A model generated the notes under the pieces. It ran no database searches. It saw only the letters and a program-made list of their open reading frames with translations, and was not told the DNA's origin. From CAXSDR01 sp964236445 (lineage in GTDB: Bacteria > Actinomycetota > Actinomycetes > Motilibacterales > Motilibacteraceae), in the NCBI GenBank assembly GCA_964236445.1, contig CAXSDR010000023.1, forward strand, positions 1 through 38,127: a stretch of 38,127 bases of DNA, read 5' to 3'. Positions 6,555 through 14,236 of this stretch are shown piece after piece. A program made the translations under genes and the position numbers. Each line of letters begins with the position of its first letter. Within the stretch, counting starts at the first letter, position 1.

Positions 6555-6742
6555 GTTGCCGTCGCTAGCCCACGCTCAGGGATAGCGCTTACCGTGACGA
6601 GTTCACAACAGAGGGTTGCCATGGTTTCGAGCGTTCAACGAGGAGCTGCTTCTGTCGGGAGTGATCATCGGCGTGCTCGCGCAGCGTCGCGCGTCGGAGC
6701 GGACCGTCGAAGTCTTCCGCGCTGGTCTGCGCATGGGCGTGC

Positions 6743-7883
6743 TCAGAAGCTGCCGATGTCTGCACGCGGCTCGCTCGTCCTGAGTGAGGCACTGACCGCG
6801 TAGAGCACGTCGTCGTCGAGCTCGGGCAGTAGATGTCCGTAGGTGTCGACCGTGGTCTTGACCGACTCGTGGCCCATCCGGGCCATGATCTTGGGGAGGG
6901 CGCGCCGGCCGAGATGAGCGCCACGACGTGCGAGTGGCGTAGGTCGTGGATGCGGGGCGCCTTGCCGAGTCCAGCGGCCTGCGCCGAAGCCACGGCGGGT
7001 CTCCATCGGCGGTTGTAGAAGTTGCCGTGACGCCATGCTGCGCAGTCTCGGGCTGTGAACACGAAGTCTTCACTGGCGCGTGACGCGACGTAGGGGATGA
7101 GCGCCTCGATCAACTCGGGGCCGAGGACTAGGGTGCGCCGCGACTTGCGCGTTTTGGGTGCCCCCAGGGTGAAGGTCGAGTCAGGCCGGCGCTTCCATGC
7201 CTGCTCGACCTTCACCGTGGGGCGGGCTGCGAGCAGGTCGACGTGGCGCACCTGCAGGGCGGACAGCTCGGACCAGCGCAGCCCGGTGCCGTAGGCGACG
7301 GTGAGCAGGTCGCGCACGTCAGGGGCGGCGGCTGTGCGCAGCAGCTCGAACTCCTGCGGTGTGAGGAAGACCATCTCGTGCTGGCCGAGCTCGTCACGGC
7401 GGAGGAGTCGTGTCCGTTCGGCTGCGTTGGTCTCGGCGTACTCCTCTTGCGCTGCGTCGCGCAGCAGCGCGGACAGGAGGCCGTGAAGGTTCTTGACGGT
7501 CTTCGGCGCTCTGCCGCTCACGTCTTCGCGCGTGACCGCGGCGGCACGGTGCCCAGGATGGGCAGGATGTGCAGCCTCAGCTCGTGGCCGTAGTCGTTGC
7601 GTGTGCGGTCCTCGATGCCAGTCAGCGAAGCCAGCCAGCGGCTCGACCACTCCGCGACCGTCGGGCCTGTGGGGGACGGTGCAACGCCGCCGAAGCCAGC
7701 CAGCACCTCGTCTGCGGTGCGGGCGTGGCCTTGGGCTTCGACCAGCGCGCGGCAGCGCCGGGCTTCGCGTTCGTCGTTGAACGTCACTGACTGCTGGGCG
7801 CCGCCTCGAGCGCCGCGAAGGCGCCACCTCACTGCGTGGGCGAAAGTCCCGTCGCTGCGCTCACGCACTCGGATCGAGGCTAT
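6743..7883 (-). pseudogene. Tyrosine site-specific integrase, frameshifted
   Basis: Phage-type tyrosine recombinase adjacent to the tRNA attachment site. Pieces in order: an N-terminal arm-type domain (ASIRVRERSDGTFAHAV); the core-binding domain (TVAEWSSRWLASLTG ... HILPILG); then the catalytic domain with Arg in GLRWSEL, the PKTRKSRRTL beta-hairpin Lys, HDLRHSHV (HxxR), MGHESVKTTVD and the nucleophile Tyr in DTYGHLLP. Breaks: a frame change with a probable short deletion near 7520-7550 (residues expected between REDV and SGRAPKT are missing), and a single-base shift near 6897 between the HxxR box and the Tyr. The expected start, MASIR by family, reads ATA at 7881-7883, and no usable ATG/GTG/TTG is nearby. 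All catalytic residues remain encoded, so decay looks recent, or some shifts could be assembly errors. Confidence 0.85.
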
Positions 7884-7961
7884 AACGCCGACGACAGCAA
7901 CTGCGTTCTGTCTGCGTGCTGTTCTAAGCCTTGACTCTGCGGTATAACCGCAGGCCAAGCG

Positions 7962-7985
7962 TGGGGTGAGTGACGGGGCTTGAAC
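7962..7985 (-). repeat. Proximal attachment site within tRNA-His (attL-like)
   Basis: The 24-bp stretch from the T-loop to the CCA end of tRNA-His is repeated exactly at 3422-3445. Integration kept the tRNA intact. The integrase remnant begins about 80 bp away. Confidence 0.9.
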
Positions 7986-8037
7986 CCGCGACAACCGGGA
8001 TCACAACCCGGTGCTCTACCAGCTGAGCTACACCCAC
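7962..8037 (-). tRNA. tRNA-His (GTG anticodon)
   Basis: Complete cloverleaf on the minus strand. The 7-bp acceptor is GTGGGTG with CACTCAC, the anticodon stem is CCGGG/CCCGG with loop TTGTGAT, and the T-arm contains GTTCAAGC. The 3' CCA is encoded (7962-7964). The base before position 1 is G (8038), matching the G-1 required by histidyl-tRNA. The last 24 bases are duplicated at 3422-3445 because an element integrated here. It lies downstream of orn and is read in the same direction. Confidence 0.97.
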
Positions 8038-8132
8038 CACGGCCGCCGACAACTGCCTCAGCGACGCCGAAAGTGTAGCCCTTGGGTGTGAGCGGCCGAC
8101 ACCGCATTCCCTCCGCCCGCTCGCGCGCGCGA

Positions 8133-8738
8133 TCAGCTGGCGGGCGGGATCACATGGCGCGCGGCCAGCGCGCGGGTCGTGTCGGTGTCGGGGCCGGGCG
8201 GCGCCACGAAGATCGCCTCCCGGTAGTAGCGGAGCTCGGCGATGCTCTCCTTGATGTCGGCGAGCGCGCGGTGCCCGCCGGCCTTCTTCGGGGAGTTGTA
8301 GTAGGCCCGGGGGAACCAGCGACGGGCGAGCTCCTTGATGCTGGACACGTCGACGATGCGGTAGTGCAGGTGGTCGTCGAGATCGGGCATGTCGCGCGCG
8401 ATGAAACCCCGGTCGGTGCCGACGCTGTTGCCCGCGAGAGGGGCCTTGCGGGGGTCGGGGACGTACTCCTTGATGTAGGCGAGCACGCGCTCCTGCGCCT
8501 CCGCGAGCGTCAGGCCGCCCGCCAGCTCGGTGAGCAGGCCCGAGGTGGTGTGCATCTCACGCACGACGTCGGGCATGTGCGCGAGCGCCTCGGGCGGGGG
8601 AGCGATCACGATGTCGATGCCTTCACCCAGGACCGTCAACTCGCTGTCGGTCACGAGCGCCGCGACTTCGACCAGCGCGTCCTCGGTCAGGCTGAGTCCG
8701 GTCATCTCGCAGTCGATCCACACCAAGCGGTCCAGCAT
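8133..8738 (-). CDS. orn: Oligoribonuclease
   Basis: A 3'-5' exoribonuclease of the DEDDh family that degrades 2-5-nt RNAs and pGpG in the cytoplasm. At 201 residues it has the usual family length. Motifs: WIDCEMTGL (ExoI, Asp/Glu), the central ExoII region with GNSVGTDRGFIARDMP, and HRALADIKESI (ExoIII His and Asp). ATG at 8738 is chosen because the conserved MLDRLVWIDCEMTG begins there. A TAGGGT -10-like hexamer (8746-8751, minus strand) ends 7 nt before it, consistent with a leaderless transcript. tRNA-His follows on the same strand. The CopD-CtaG gene diverges from about 50 bp upstream. Confidence 0.97.
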   Translation of the reverse strand: MLDRLVWIDCEMTGLSLTEDALVEVAALVTDSELTVLGEGIDIVIAPPPEALAHMPDVVREMHTTSGLLTELAGGLTLAEAQERVLAYIKEYVPDPRKAPLAGNSVGTDRGFIARDMPDLDDHLHYRIVDVSSIKELARRWFPRAYYNSPKKAGGHRALADIKESIAELRYYREAIFVAPPGPDTDTTRALAARHVIPPAS

Positions 8739-8788
8739 GGGTGCCACCCTAGGCGGCCGGGGGGTGCGAGCGCGCTTACGGTGGTCGC

Positions 8789-10843
8789 ATGAGCATGTCG
8801 CGTCCCGGCACGAGACCGTGGTTGCTTCCGGTCGGTGTCGTCGCAGCGGCACTCGCGGCTCTCTATCTCGCCCTACGGGTCGGGGGAGGCGCCCCTGAGC
8901 CGAGCACCGACGGATTGCCGACCGCCAGTCTGCTGACCCACTGGCTCATGCCGGTCGTGCGCCTCGGCGTCGATCTCACCTCGATTGCGACCGTCGGGTT
9001 CCTGCTCGCCGCAACCGCACTGCTGCCCAACGTGGAGGGTCGGCTGCGCGGGAGCGCCTTCCACGCCGTACGCCACGCCGCCGCCTCAGCAGCCGCCTGG
9101 GCCCTGTGCAGCGCGCTGCTGTTCTGGCTGACCAGCGCCGACATCGATGCCGTCTCGTTGGGCCGGGCCCTCGACCCCGCGGTCGTCCGTGGCTTCCTGC
9201 AGGCCGTGCCGCAGGGACGGGCGCTGCTCGTCGAGCTCGCGCTCGCTCTCGTCGTCGCGGTCGCCGGACGCTGGATCTCCACCGTGCGCCTCGCGCTCGG
9301 GCTGCTCGCGCTGACGCTCACGGGCATCGCGCCACCTCTGCTCACCGGTCACTCGGCCGCCGCGGGTGACCACATGCTCGCGGTGTCGAGCCTGGTGGTG
9401 CACGTGCTCGCCGCGTCGCTCTGGGTCGGCGGTCTCGCCGCGCTGCTGTGGGTGTGGCGGCGTACGTCTCGCCGTGCGGCGGAGCGCAACGGCGGGCCGC
9501 CGGCCGCCGGGACCCTGGCGGTCGCGGTGTCGCGGTTCAGCACGCTGGCGCTGTGGTGCGTGGCGGCCTTGACGGTCAGCGGCGGCGTGAACGCCGCCAT
9601 CCGGCTCGGGTCGTTCCAGGCGCTCACCGCGAGCGGCTACGGCGCTCTTGTCCTGATCAAGGTCTCCGCTCTCCTGGCGCTGGCCGCTCTCGGCGCCCGT
9701 CACCGCAGCCTCACGCTCCCGGCGCTGATGCGTGACGGCGCCGCGGCCGCGTTCGCGCGACTCGCCGCGGTCGAGCTGGTGCTGATGAGCGCGACGATCG
9801 GCCTGGCCGTGGCGATGTCACGGACACCGACGCCCGTCCCGACCGATCCCGGCGCCTATGCGGTGTCACGGGTCAGGCTGGTCACCGGTGTCGATGCGCC
9901 GCGGCACCCCTCGCTCGCGGGCTTCCTCCTCGACTACCGCATCGACGGGTTCCTGCTCACGGGCGTCGTCCTCGCAGGCGCGCTCTACGCCTGCGGGCTA
10001 CGTGCCCTCGCCCGGCGCGGCGACGGCTGGCCGTTAGGGCGTACGGTGTCGTGGTTCGCCGGTCTGCTGGTCGGGCTCTACGCCACCTGCGGCGGCCTGG
10101 CGGCCTATGCCCCGGTCTTGTTCAGCGCCCACATGCTCGAGCACATGGTCCTCGCGATGGTCGCTCCGATCCTGCTCGTTCTCGGTGCCCCCACGACGCT
10201 GGCGCTGCGCAGCTTGCCCAGCGGTGCGACACCGGCCGATCTGGGACCACGGCAGGCGTTGCTCGGCGTGCTGCACTCGCGCCTGGTGTCCCTGCTCACC
10301 CACCCCCTGGTGGCCGCGGGGATCTTCGTCGCGAGTCTCTACGGGCTCTACTTCACGCCGCTGCTCGATGTGCTGATGCGCCACCACACCGGGCACACCC
10401 TGATGGCCATCCACTTCCTGTTCTCCGGATGTCTCTTCTTCTATGTGCTCGTCGGTGTCGACCCTGCGCCGCGCCAGCTCCCGCACCTTGCGCGCGTAAT
10501 CGTGCTGTTCGTCGTCCTGCCCTTCCATGCGTTCTTCTCGATCGCCGTGATGTCCACGTCGACGGTGCTCGCCGGCAGCTACTACCGCTCGTTGCAGAAC
10601 CCCTACGGCATCGATCCGCTGGCGGACCAGCACCTTGGTGGCGGGCTCGGCTGGGCGCTGGGGGAGGTGCCGATGCTCGCGGTGCTGGCGGTCGTCTTCA
10701 TCTCCTGGGTGCGCGCTGACGACCGCGAGGCGCGTCGCTCCGACCGGGCGGCCGACCGTGCCGTCGCGGCGGGGGCGGACGACGAGCTCGCGATCTACAA
10801 CGCGCGGCTGCGCGCGCTCAACGAACGCAGTCAGCGCTCCTAG
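8789..10843 (+). CDS. CopD-CtaG fusion: copper resistance D domain / cytochrome c oxidase assembly membrane protein
   Basis: A 684-residue polytopic membrane protein, almost entirely hydrophobic helices. The N-terminal half (to about residue 345) matches the CopD copper-transport domain, including GHSAAAGDHMLAVSSLVVHVLAASLWVGG with conserved His/Trp. The C-terminal half (about 360-660) matches the caa3-type CtaG domain, with SAHMLEHMVLAMVAPILLVLGAP and HHTGHTLMAIHFLFSGCLFF carrying likely copper-binding His/Met. Such fusions are typical of Actinobacteria and are thought to deliver copper across the membrane for oxidase maturation. The tail is charged and cytoplasmic. ATG at 8789 lies 6 nt after a TACGGT -10-like hexamer (8777-8782). 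It converges with and overlaps the glycosyltransferase gene by 26 bp. Confidence 0.9.
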   Translation: MSMSRPGTRPWLLPVGVVAAALAALYLALRVGGGAPEPSTDGLPTASLLTHWLMPVVRLGVDLTSIATVGFLLAATALLPNVEGRLRGSAFHAVRHAAASAAAWALCSALLFWLTSADIDAVSLGRALDPAVVRGFLQAVPQGRALLVELALALVVAVAGRWISTVRLALGLLALTLTGIAPPLLTGHSAAAGDHMLAVSSLVVHVLAASLWVGGLAALLWVWRRTSRRAAERNGGPPAAGTLAVAVSRFSTLALWCVAALTVSGGVNAAIRLGSFQALTASGYGALVLIKVSALLALAALGARHRSLTLPALMRDGAAAAFARLAAVELVLMSATIGLAVAMSRTPTPVPTDPGAYAVSRVRLVTGVDAPRHPSLAGFLLDYRIDGFLLTGVVLAGALYACGLRALARRGDGWPLGRTVSWFAGLLVGLYATCGGLAAYAPVLFSAHMLEHMVLAMVAPILLVLGAPTTLALRSLPSGATPADLGPRQALLGVLHSRLVSLLTHPLVAAGIFVASLYGLYFTPLLDVLMRHHTGHTLMAIHFLFSGCLFFYVLVGVDPAPRQLPHLARVIVLFVVLPFHAFFSIAVMSTSTVLAGSYYRSLQNPYGIDPLADQHLGGGLGWALGEVPMLAVLAVVFISWVRADDREARRSDRAADRAVAAGADDELAIYNARLRALNERSQRS

Positions 10844-11804
10844 CTCGCCGTCGCAGTGTTGTGGTGGAGTGTGCGGCCGTGCGGATGCGGCGCCCGCGAT
10901 AGCTCACCCCGCCGAGCACGAATCGCTGGAAGAGCGCGACCCAGGCGCATGTCGCGCGCTCCACGCCCCAGAGCGGCGCCCAGAGTGCAGCAGTCGGCGG
11001 ATAGACCGCGCGCCCACCCGCGCGGCGCCGCCCGGCTTCGGCCACGACGGTGAGAAGCCCGGCAGCGGCGAGCGCTGTCGCCGGAGCGCGCCGGCGGCTC
11101 AGCAGGACCGCAGGCCAGCAGGCGAGAGCGGCTGCCATGCGCCACGGCTGGGCGAGGTCGTCGTAGGCCTGGCGTATGCGCTGGGACCAGAAGTGCCGGG
11201 TCGAGCACGGCCGGCGCACGACGAACAGGTCCAAGGCGCAGATCTCCCGGCCACCCGCGGCCTGCAGCGTGCGCGCCAGCTCGAGGTTCTCGAACATCAC
11301 GTCGCCGTCGTAGCCGCCCATCTGCTCGAAGCGCGAGCGGCGTATGCCGAACGTGCCCGGGTGGTCGCGGCCGGGAATCGCCCGGTTGAGCAGTGAGCGT
11401 GACGTGTCCCACCGCGCGTGCCACGGAAGCGGGTCGAAGAAGTTCTGCGGGCGCACCAGGTCGGCACCGTCGAGCAGCCGGCCGACCTGCACGAGCTGCG
11501 GGACCGTGTAGCGGACGTCGTCGTCGGCGATCACGACATGCTCGTGCCGCGCGAGCCGGACCCCCGTCACGACACCGGCGACCTTGCCGTTGAGCCAGGC
11601 GTGACGTGGGTCGGGTGCGACGTGGACGACGCTGCTGCCGAAAACGGCCTTGTGCTGCGAGAACAACGGCTCCGGCGACCCGTCGACCACGATGACCTGC
11701 AGCGCTGTGGCAAGCCGGCCGACGTACGCCGCGAGCTCCGCCAACCCGTCGGTCGAGGACGTACGCAGTGGCAGGACATAGCTCATGGCGAGATGGGTGC
11801 TCAC
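10818..11804 (-). CDS. Family 2 glycosyltransferase
   Basis: A 328-residue GT-A fold glycosyltransferase. The N-terminal nucleotide-binding half shows VIVVDGSPEP, DPRHAWLNGKVAGVVTGV and the metal-binding IADDDVRY. GTFGIRRSRFEQMGGYDGDVMFENLELAR is the usual acceptor-side region. A C-terminal part with two hydrophobic stretches and a WxxxRIRQAYDD segment suggests membrane association. The start is GTG at 11804 with GAGGA 5 nt upstream; ATG at 11786 (MSYVLPLRT) is an alternative. The acceptor and sugar are not predictable, and no cell-wall cluster surrounds it. Confidence 0.85.
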   Translation of the reverse strand: MSTHLAMSYVLPLRTSSTDGLAELAAYVGRLATALQVIVVDGSPEPLFSQHKAVFGSSVVHVAPDPRHAWLNGKVAGVVTGVRLARHEHVVIADDDVRYTVPQLVQVGRLLDGADLVRPQNFFDPLPWHARWDTSRSLLNRAIPGRDHPGTFGIRRSRFEQMGGYDGDVMFENLELARTLQAAGGREICALDLFVVRRPCSTRHFWSQRIRQAYDDLAQPWRMAAALACWPAVLLSRRRAPATALAAAGLLTVVAEAGRRRAGGRAVYPPTAALWAPLWGVERATCAWVALFQRFVLGGVSYRGRRIRTAAHSTTTLRRRARSADCVR

Positions 11805-12214
11805 GGTTGTCCTCGTCCCCAGCGGCTCGGGCACCGCAACGTCTTCACGAGGCAGCGGCCGCGGCTACGCGCTGTTGCGACCGGTGGCGTTGGGATGAAT
11901 GGCTCTTTGTTGCCACGCGGCACGGCTGCATGCGACTTAGGGTCATCCAGTGCGTTGGCGTGAAGTACCCCGCGGTCTCGGCGTCCGTGGTCGGTGGCGA
12001 TTTTTCGTCCAAGCTGTGCGGGAGAACCGCCGAGGAGAACACGTCTGTCGTCATGACGGCGACACGAGCGGACCGCAGTGCCACCTCTGCCGGCGCTACC
12101 CACGGCTGCCACCAACCGTCAGCCACTGAGCGCACTGAACCCACTGAGCGGCGCCCTGACCGTCCACCGCTCGCCCACGGTCAGCGCCCGGGTAGGCCCG
12201 GCCAGGAGTCCGCG
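11805..12214. other. Gene-poor gap between glycosyltransferase and tRNA-Arg
   Basis: No recognisable gene in this ~410-bp stretch. Open frames on both strands (for example a 99-codon one on the minus strand, 11845-12144) lack family resemblance and a ribosome-binding site. It probably holds the promoter of the glycosyltransferase and a small 9-bp tandem repeat. Local composition is slightly richer in A/T than the neighbours. Confidence 0.5.
12124..12150 (+). repeat. Three tandem 9-bp units (CACTGAGCG)
   Basis: CACTGAGCG, CACTGAACC and CACTGAGCG follow each other without gaps. It lies in non-coding sequence 65 bp from tRNA-Arg. No function evident. Confidence 0.6.
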
Positions 12215-12288
12215 TGCGCCCGGTTGGATTCGAACCAACGACCGTCGGATTAGAAGTCCGATGCTCTATCCGTCTGAGCTACGGGCGC
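12215..12288 (-). tRNA. tRNA-Arg (TCT anticodon)
   Basis: Complete cloverleaf on the minus strand: acceptor GCGCCCG with CGGGCGC, discriminator A, D-arm GCTCAGACGGATAGAGC, anticodon stem CGGAC with loop TTCTAAT giving TCT, and T-arm TTGGTTCGAATCCAA. CCA is not encoded. No second copy of its 3' end is seen in the window, so there is no sign of integration here. Confidence 0.97.
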
Positions 12289-12313
12289 CTGCAGCGGCTC
12301 AACGGTAGAGCCT

Positions 12314-12353
12314 GCAGCAGGCGGGCGCGCCAACGCCCGTGCCCGCCTGCTGC
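12314..12353 (-). terminator. Probable terminator after the secreted protease-like gene
   Basis: A 13-bp perfect stem (12314-12326 with 12341-12353) starts 11 bp after the stop of the minus-strand protease-like gene and ends before tRNA-Arg. The 14-nt loop can itself form a smaller GGGCG/CGCCC pairing. There is no T-run. Confidence 0.55.
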
Positions 12354-12364
12354 GACGAAAGACC

Positions 12365-14095
12365 TTAGGCCGCCGTCTTCGAGCCGCTCCCGTCGTAGTC
12401 CACACCCGTTCCGTACCATGTGCTCGCCGTGACCTCGCACTGGAGATATGAGTTCACGTCAGCCGCAGTCGGGGTGTACGTCGCCGTCGTCGCACCGGCG
12501 ATGACGCTCGACGCCGCAGGCAGCGCACCGCTGCCGTACTGGGCTGTGGTGCTGCGACCCCACCGGTAGCTCACGGTGAAGCCCCCGACGCCGGTGGCGT
12601 TGCAGGTCAACGGTGAGCCGACCTTGGGGGTTCCGACGACGCTGGCGCCCGGTGACGGCGTGAAGTGCATCGGCACATAGAGGTCCGCGGTGCGGGCGAC
12701 CGAACCCATCGCGTTGCTCACATTGGCGCGACAGACGATGTAGCCGGACCCCACGCCGACCGGGGAAGCCAGCTGGAGGTTCTCGGCCGTGAGGGTGAGC
12801 GTCGCACTGTTGGTCGCCAGGAGCGCAGCGCCAGTGAGGTCGCTGCCGCCCGCCGCCGAGGCGAACCAGTCATAGGTGATCGTCACGCCGGGCGCAGTCT
12901 GCGCCGGGCCGGTGCACGTGGCCACCGTTCCGGGCACCGGGAGGCTGCTGTCGGTCGGCACGCCGGTCAGGGCCGGACGCGCGTAGGGGTCCGGCGCCGC
13001 CGGCACGACGATGTCGCCGGCCTTCAACGAATAGCTGCCGGCGCGCGAGCGTGCCGTCACGGCGCACGAGACGGTGTGCCCGGCGTCCTCGGCGACGAAC
13101 GTGTGGACCGCGCCCGCCTCCAGTGCGATGGAGCCGTCGCGCGTCCACGTCGCCGCGACCGACGTCGTGTTGTGGCTCCACGTGCCGGTCAGGCAGGTGA
13201 CCTGGGCGCCGAGGGCAGGCGCCACACCGTTGAGCGAGGGGAGCGCCGACGGCTGCGGCAGCGCACGGTTGGCGGTCTTGGCCAGACCCGGCATGGCACG
13301 GCGCGCGAGCGTGATCCACGCCGCGTAGTTCCCGACGCTGGTGAATGCGGACGGACCGACGGAGCAGCCGCGGGTGTCCCAGCCGATGCCCATTCCGACG
13401 ACGACGGCGACCCGGCCCGCCTTCATGATCAGGGGCGCCCCGGAGTCACCGTCACAGAGCCCGGCGAACTTCTTGCCCACACGCTTTCCGGCCGCGATCT
13501 GGACCTTCGGGCTGAAGTTGCGATAGCTGCCCTTGGCGAGCCCGGTCTGCGGCGACACCGTGACGACGTTGAGGGCCCCGGTCACCTTGCCCCCGGCGTT
13601 CTTGCCCCAGCCGTAAAGCGTCAGCGCCGGGGGACGCTTGCTGCGCACCGAGGCCGCCTGTGCAGCCGTGGCGACCCGGGCGTAGGCGCGCAGGCCGAGC
13701 GGCGAGAGCGGCCGCAGAAGAGAGATGTCAGCGATGAGCGACGACCCGCGGAAGCCACGGTTGTTGTTGATCGCCTCGATGGCGATGAAATGCCCGGTCG
13801 TCAGGGTGTTGCCCCCGACGCGGACGAAGTAGAAGCCCTTGTCCTTGGTGCAGCTCGCCGTCGTGAGCACCTCCAGCGGGCCGATCGCCGTGCCTGCGCA
13901 CGCAGGCGTCGGAGTGGTGTCCACCGATGAGGCGAACCAGATGGCCACGACCCAGGGGGCCGTACGCGCCGCCGTCTTCAACGGGGCGCCGTAGGTCACC
14001 GCCTCAGCGGACGCGGGAAGCGCCATCAGTGCCGCGCTCATCCCGAGCGCTCCCATCGCTGCCCAGAGTCGCGCTCGCGTGCGTCGCTTCAACAA
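12365..14095 (-). CDS. Secreted trypsin-like (S1) protein with Ig-like repeats; catalytic His replaced by Ser
   Basis: A 576-residue exported protein. It has an RR-containing basic start, a hydrophobic core and an ASAEA cleavage region near residue 30. The trypsin-like domain spans about 33-265. The GDSGAP box with nucleophile Ser218 and an oxyanion segment is intact, and Asp123 in ADISLLRP fits the triad Asp. The place of the triad His (family TAAHC) reads TTASC, with Ser81. The triad is therefore incomplete, and the protein may be a non-proteolytic binding protein. Residues ~280-576 form three Ig-like repeats (VTCLTGTWSHN, ATCTGPAQ, LTCNATGVGG, each followed by W and a later C), common in actinobacterial surface proteins. 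The TTG start at 14095 (or 14092) follows AGGGGTGG. A strong hairpin follows the stop. Confidence 0.82.
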   Translation of the reverse strand: MLKRRTRARLWAAMGALGMSAALMALPASAEAVTYGAPLKTAARTAPWVVAIWFASSVDTTPTPACAGTAIGPLEVLTTASCTKDKGFYFVRVGGNTLTTGHFIAIEAINNNRGFRGSSLIADISLLRPLSPLGLRAYARVATAAQAASVRSKRPPALTLYGWGKNAGGKVTGALNVVTVSPQTGLAKGSYRNFSPKVQIAAGKRVGKKFAGLCDGDSGAPLIMKAGRVAVVVGMGIGWDTRGCSVGPSAFTSVGNYAAWITLARRAMPGLAKTANRALPQPSALPSLNGVAPALGAQVTCLTGTWSHNTTSVAATWTRDGSIALEAGAVHTFVAEDAGHTVSCAVTARSRAGSYSLKAGDIVVPAAPDPYARPALTGVPTDSSLPVPGTVATCTGPAQTAPGVTITYDWFASAAGGSDLTGAALLATNSATLTLTAENLQLASPVGVGSGYIVCRANVSNAMGSVARTADLYVPMHFTPSPGASVVGTPKVGSPLTCNATGVGGFTVSYRWGRSTTAQYGSGALPAASSVIAGATTATYTPTAADVNSYLQCEVTASTWYGTGVDYDGSGSKTAA

Positions 14096-14236
14096 TCCAC
14101 CCCTGTCGTGCCTGCCCCGTTTCGGGAGCTCCGACGTCGTGCCGGAGGGCCGGAGTCTAGCGCCGGGGAGTGACAGGAATCCCGCTCACCGGGCCCGCCC
14201 GTGGATGTCCCAGCCGATCGGCGCAAGATGTCGCCC

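Larger units (their letters stand above)
3422..7985. mobile_element. Small integrative element in tRNA-His (about 4.5 kb, integrase decayed)
   Basis: The element is bounded by a 24-bp perfect direct repeat of the tRNA-His 3' end (3422-3445 and 7962-7985). A tyrosine integrase remnant lies next to the tRNA and is transcribed away from it, the usual arrangement for tRNA-integrated islands. Cargo on the plus strand: a W-rich membrane protein, a lipoprotein with a zinc-ribbon protein, and a DUF6941-DUF4258-DUF2283 set. Between them lie remnants of small HTH and membrane genes. Base composition of 5500-6500 is visibly less GC-rich than the flanking genes. No replication, transfer or phage structural genes are seen, so it is a minimal genomic island or a remnant of a larger one. 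The integrase lesions suggest it is fixed unless an integrase acts in trans. Confidence 0.85.

Noticed and set aside
6594..6803. Small plus-strand frame near the integrase end
   Set aside because: No ribosome-binding site, shadow of the integrase 3' region, no recognisable family.
11768..12253. 161-codon plus-strand frame before tRNA-Arg
   Set aside because: It runs through the glycosyltransferase 5' end and into the tRNA, has no ribosome-binding site and no family resemblance.
12215..12288. tRNA-Arg as a second integration site
   Set aside because: No repeat of its 3' end and no integrase nearby were found in the window.
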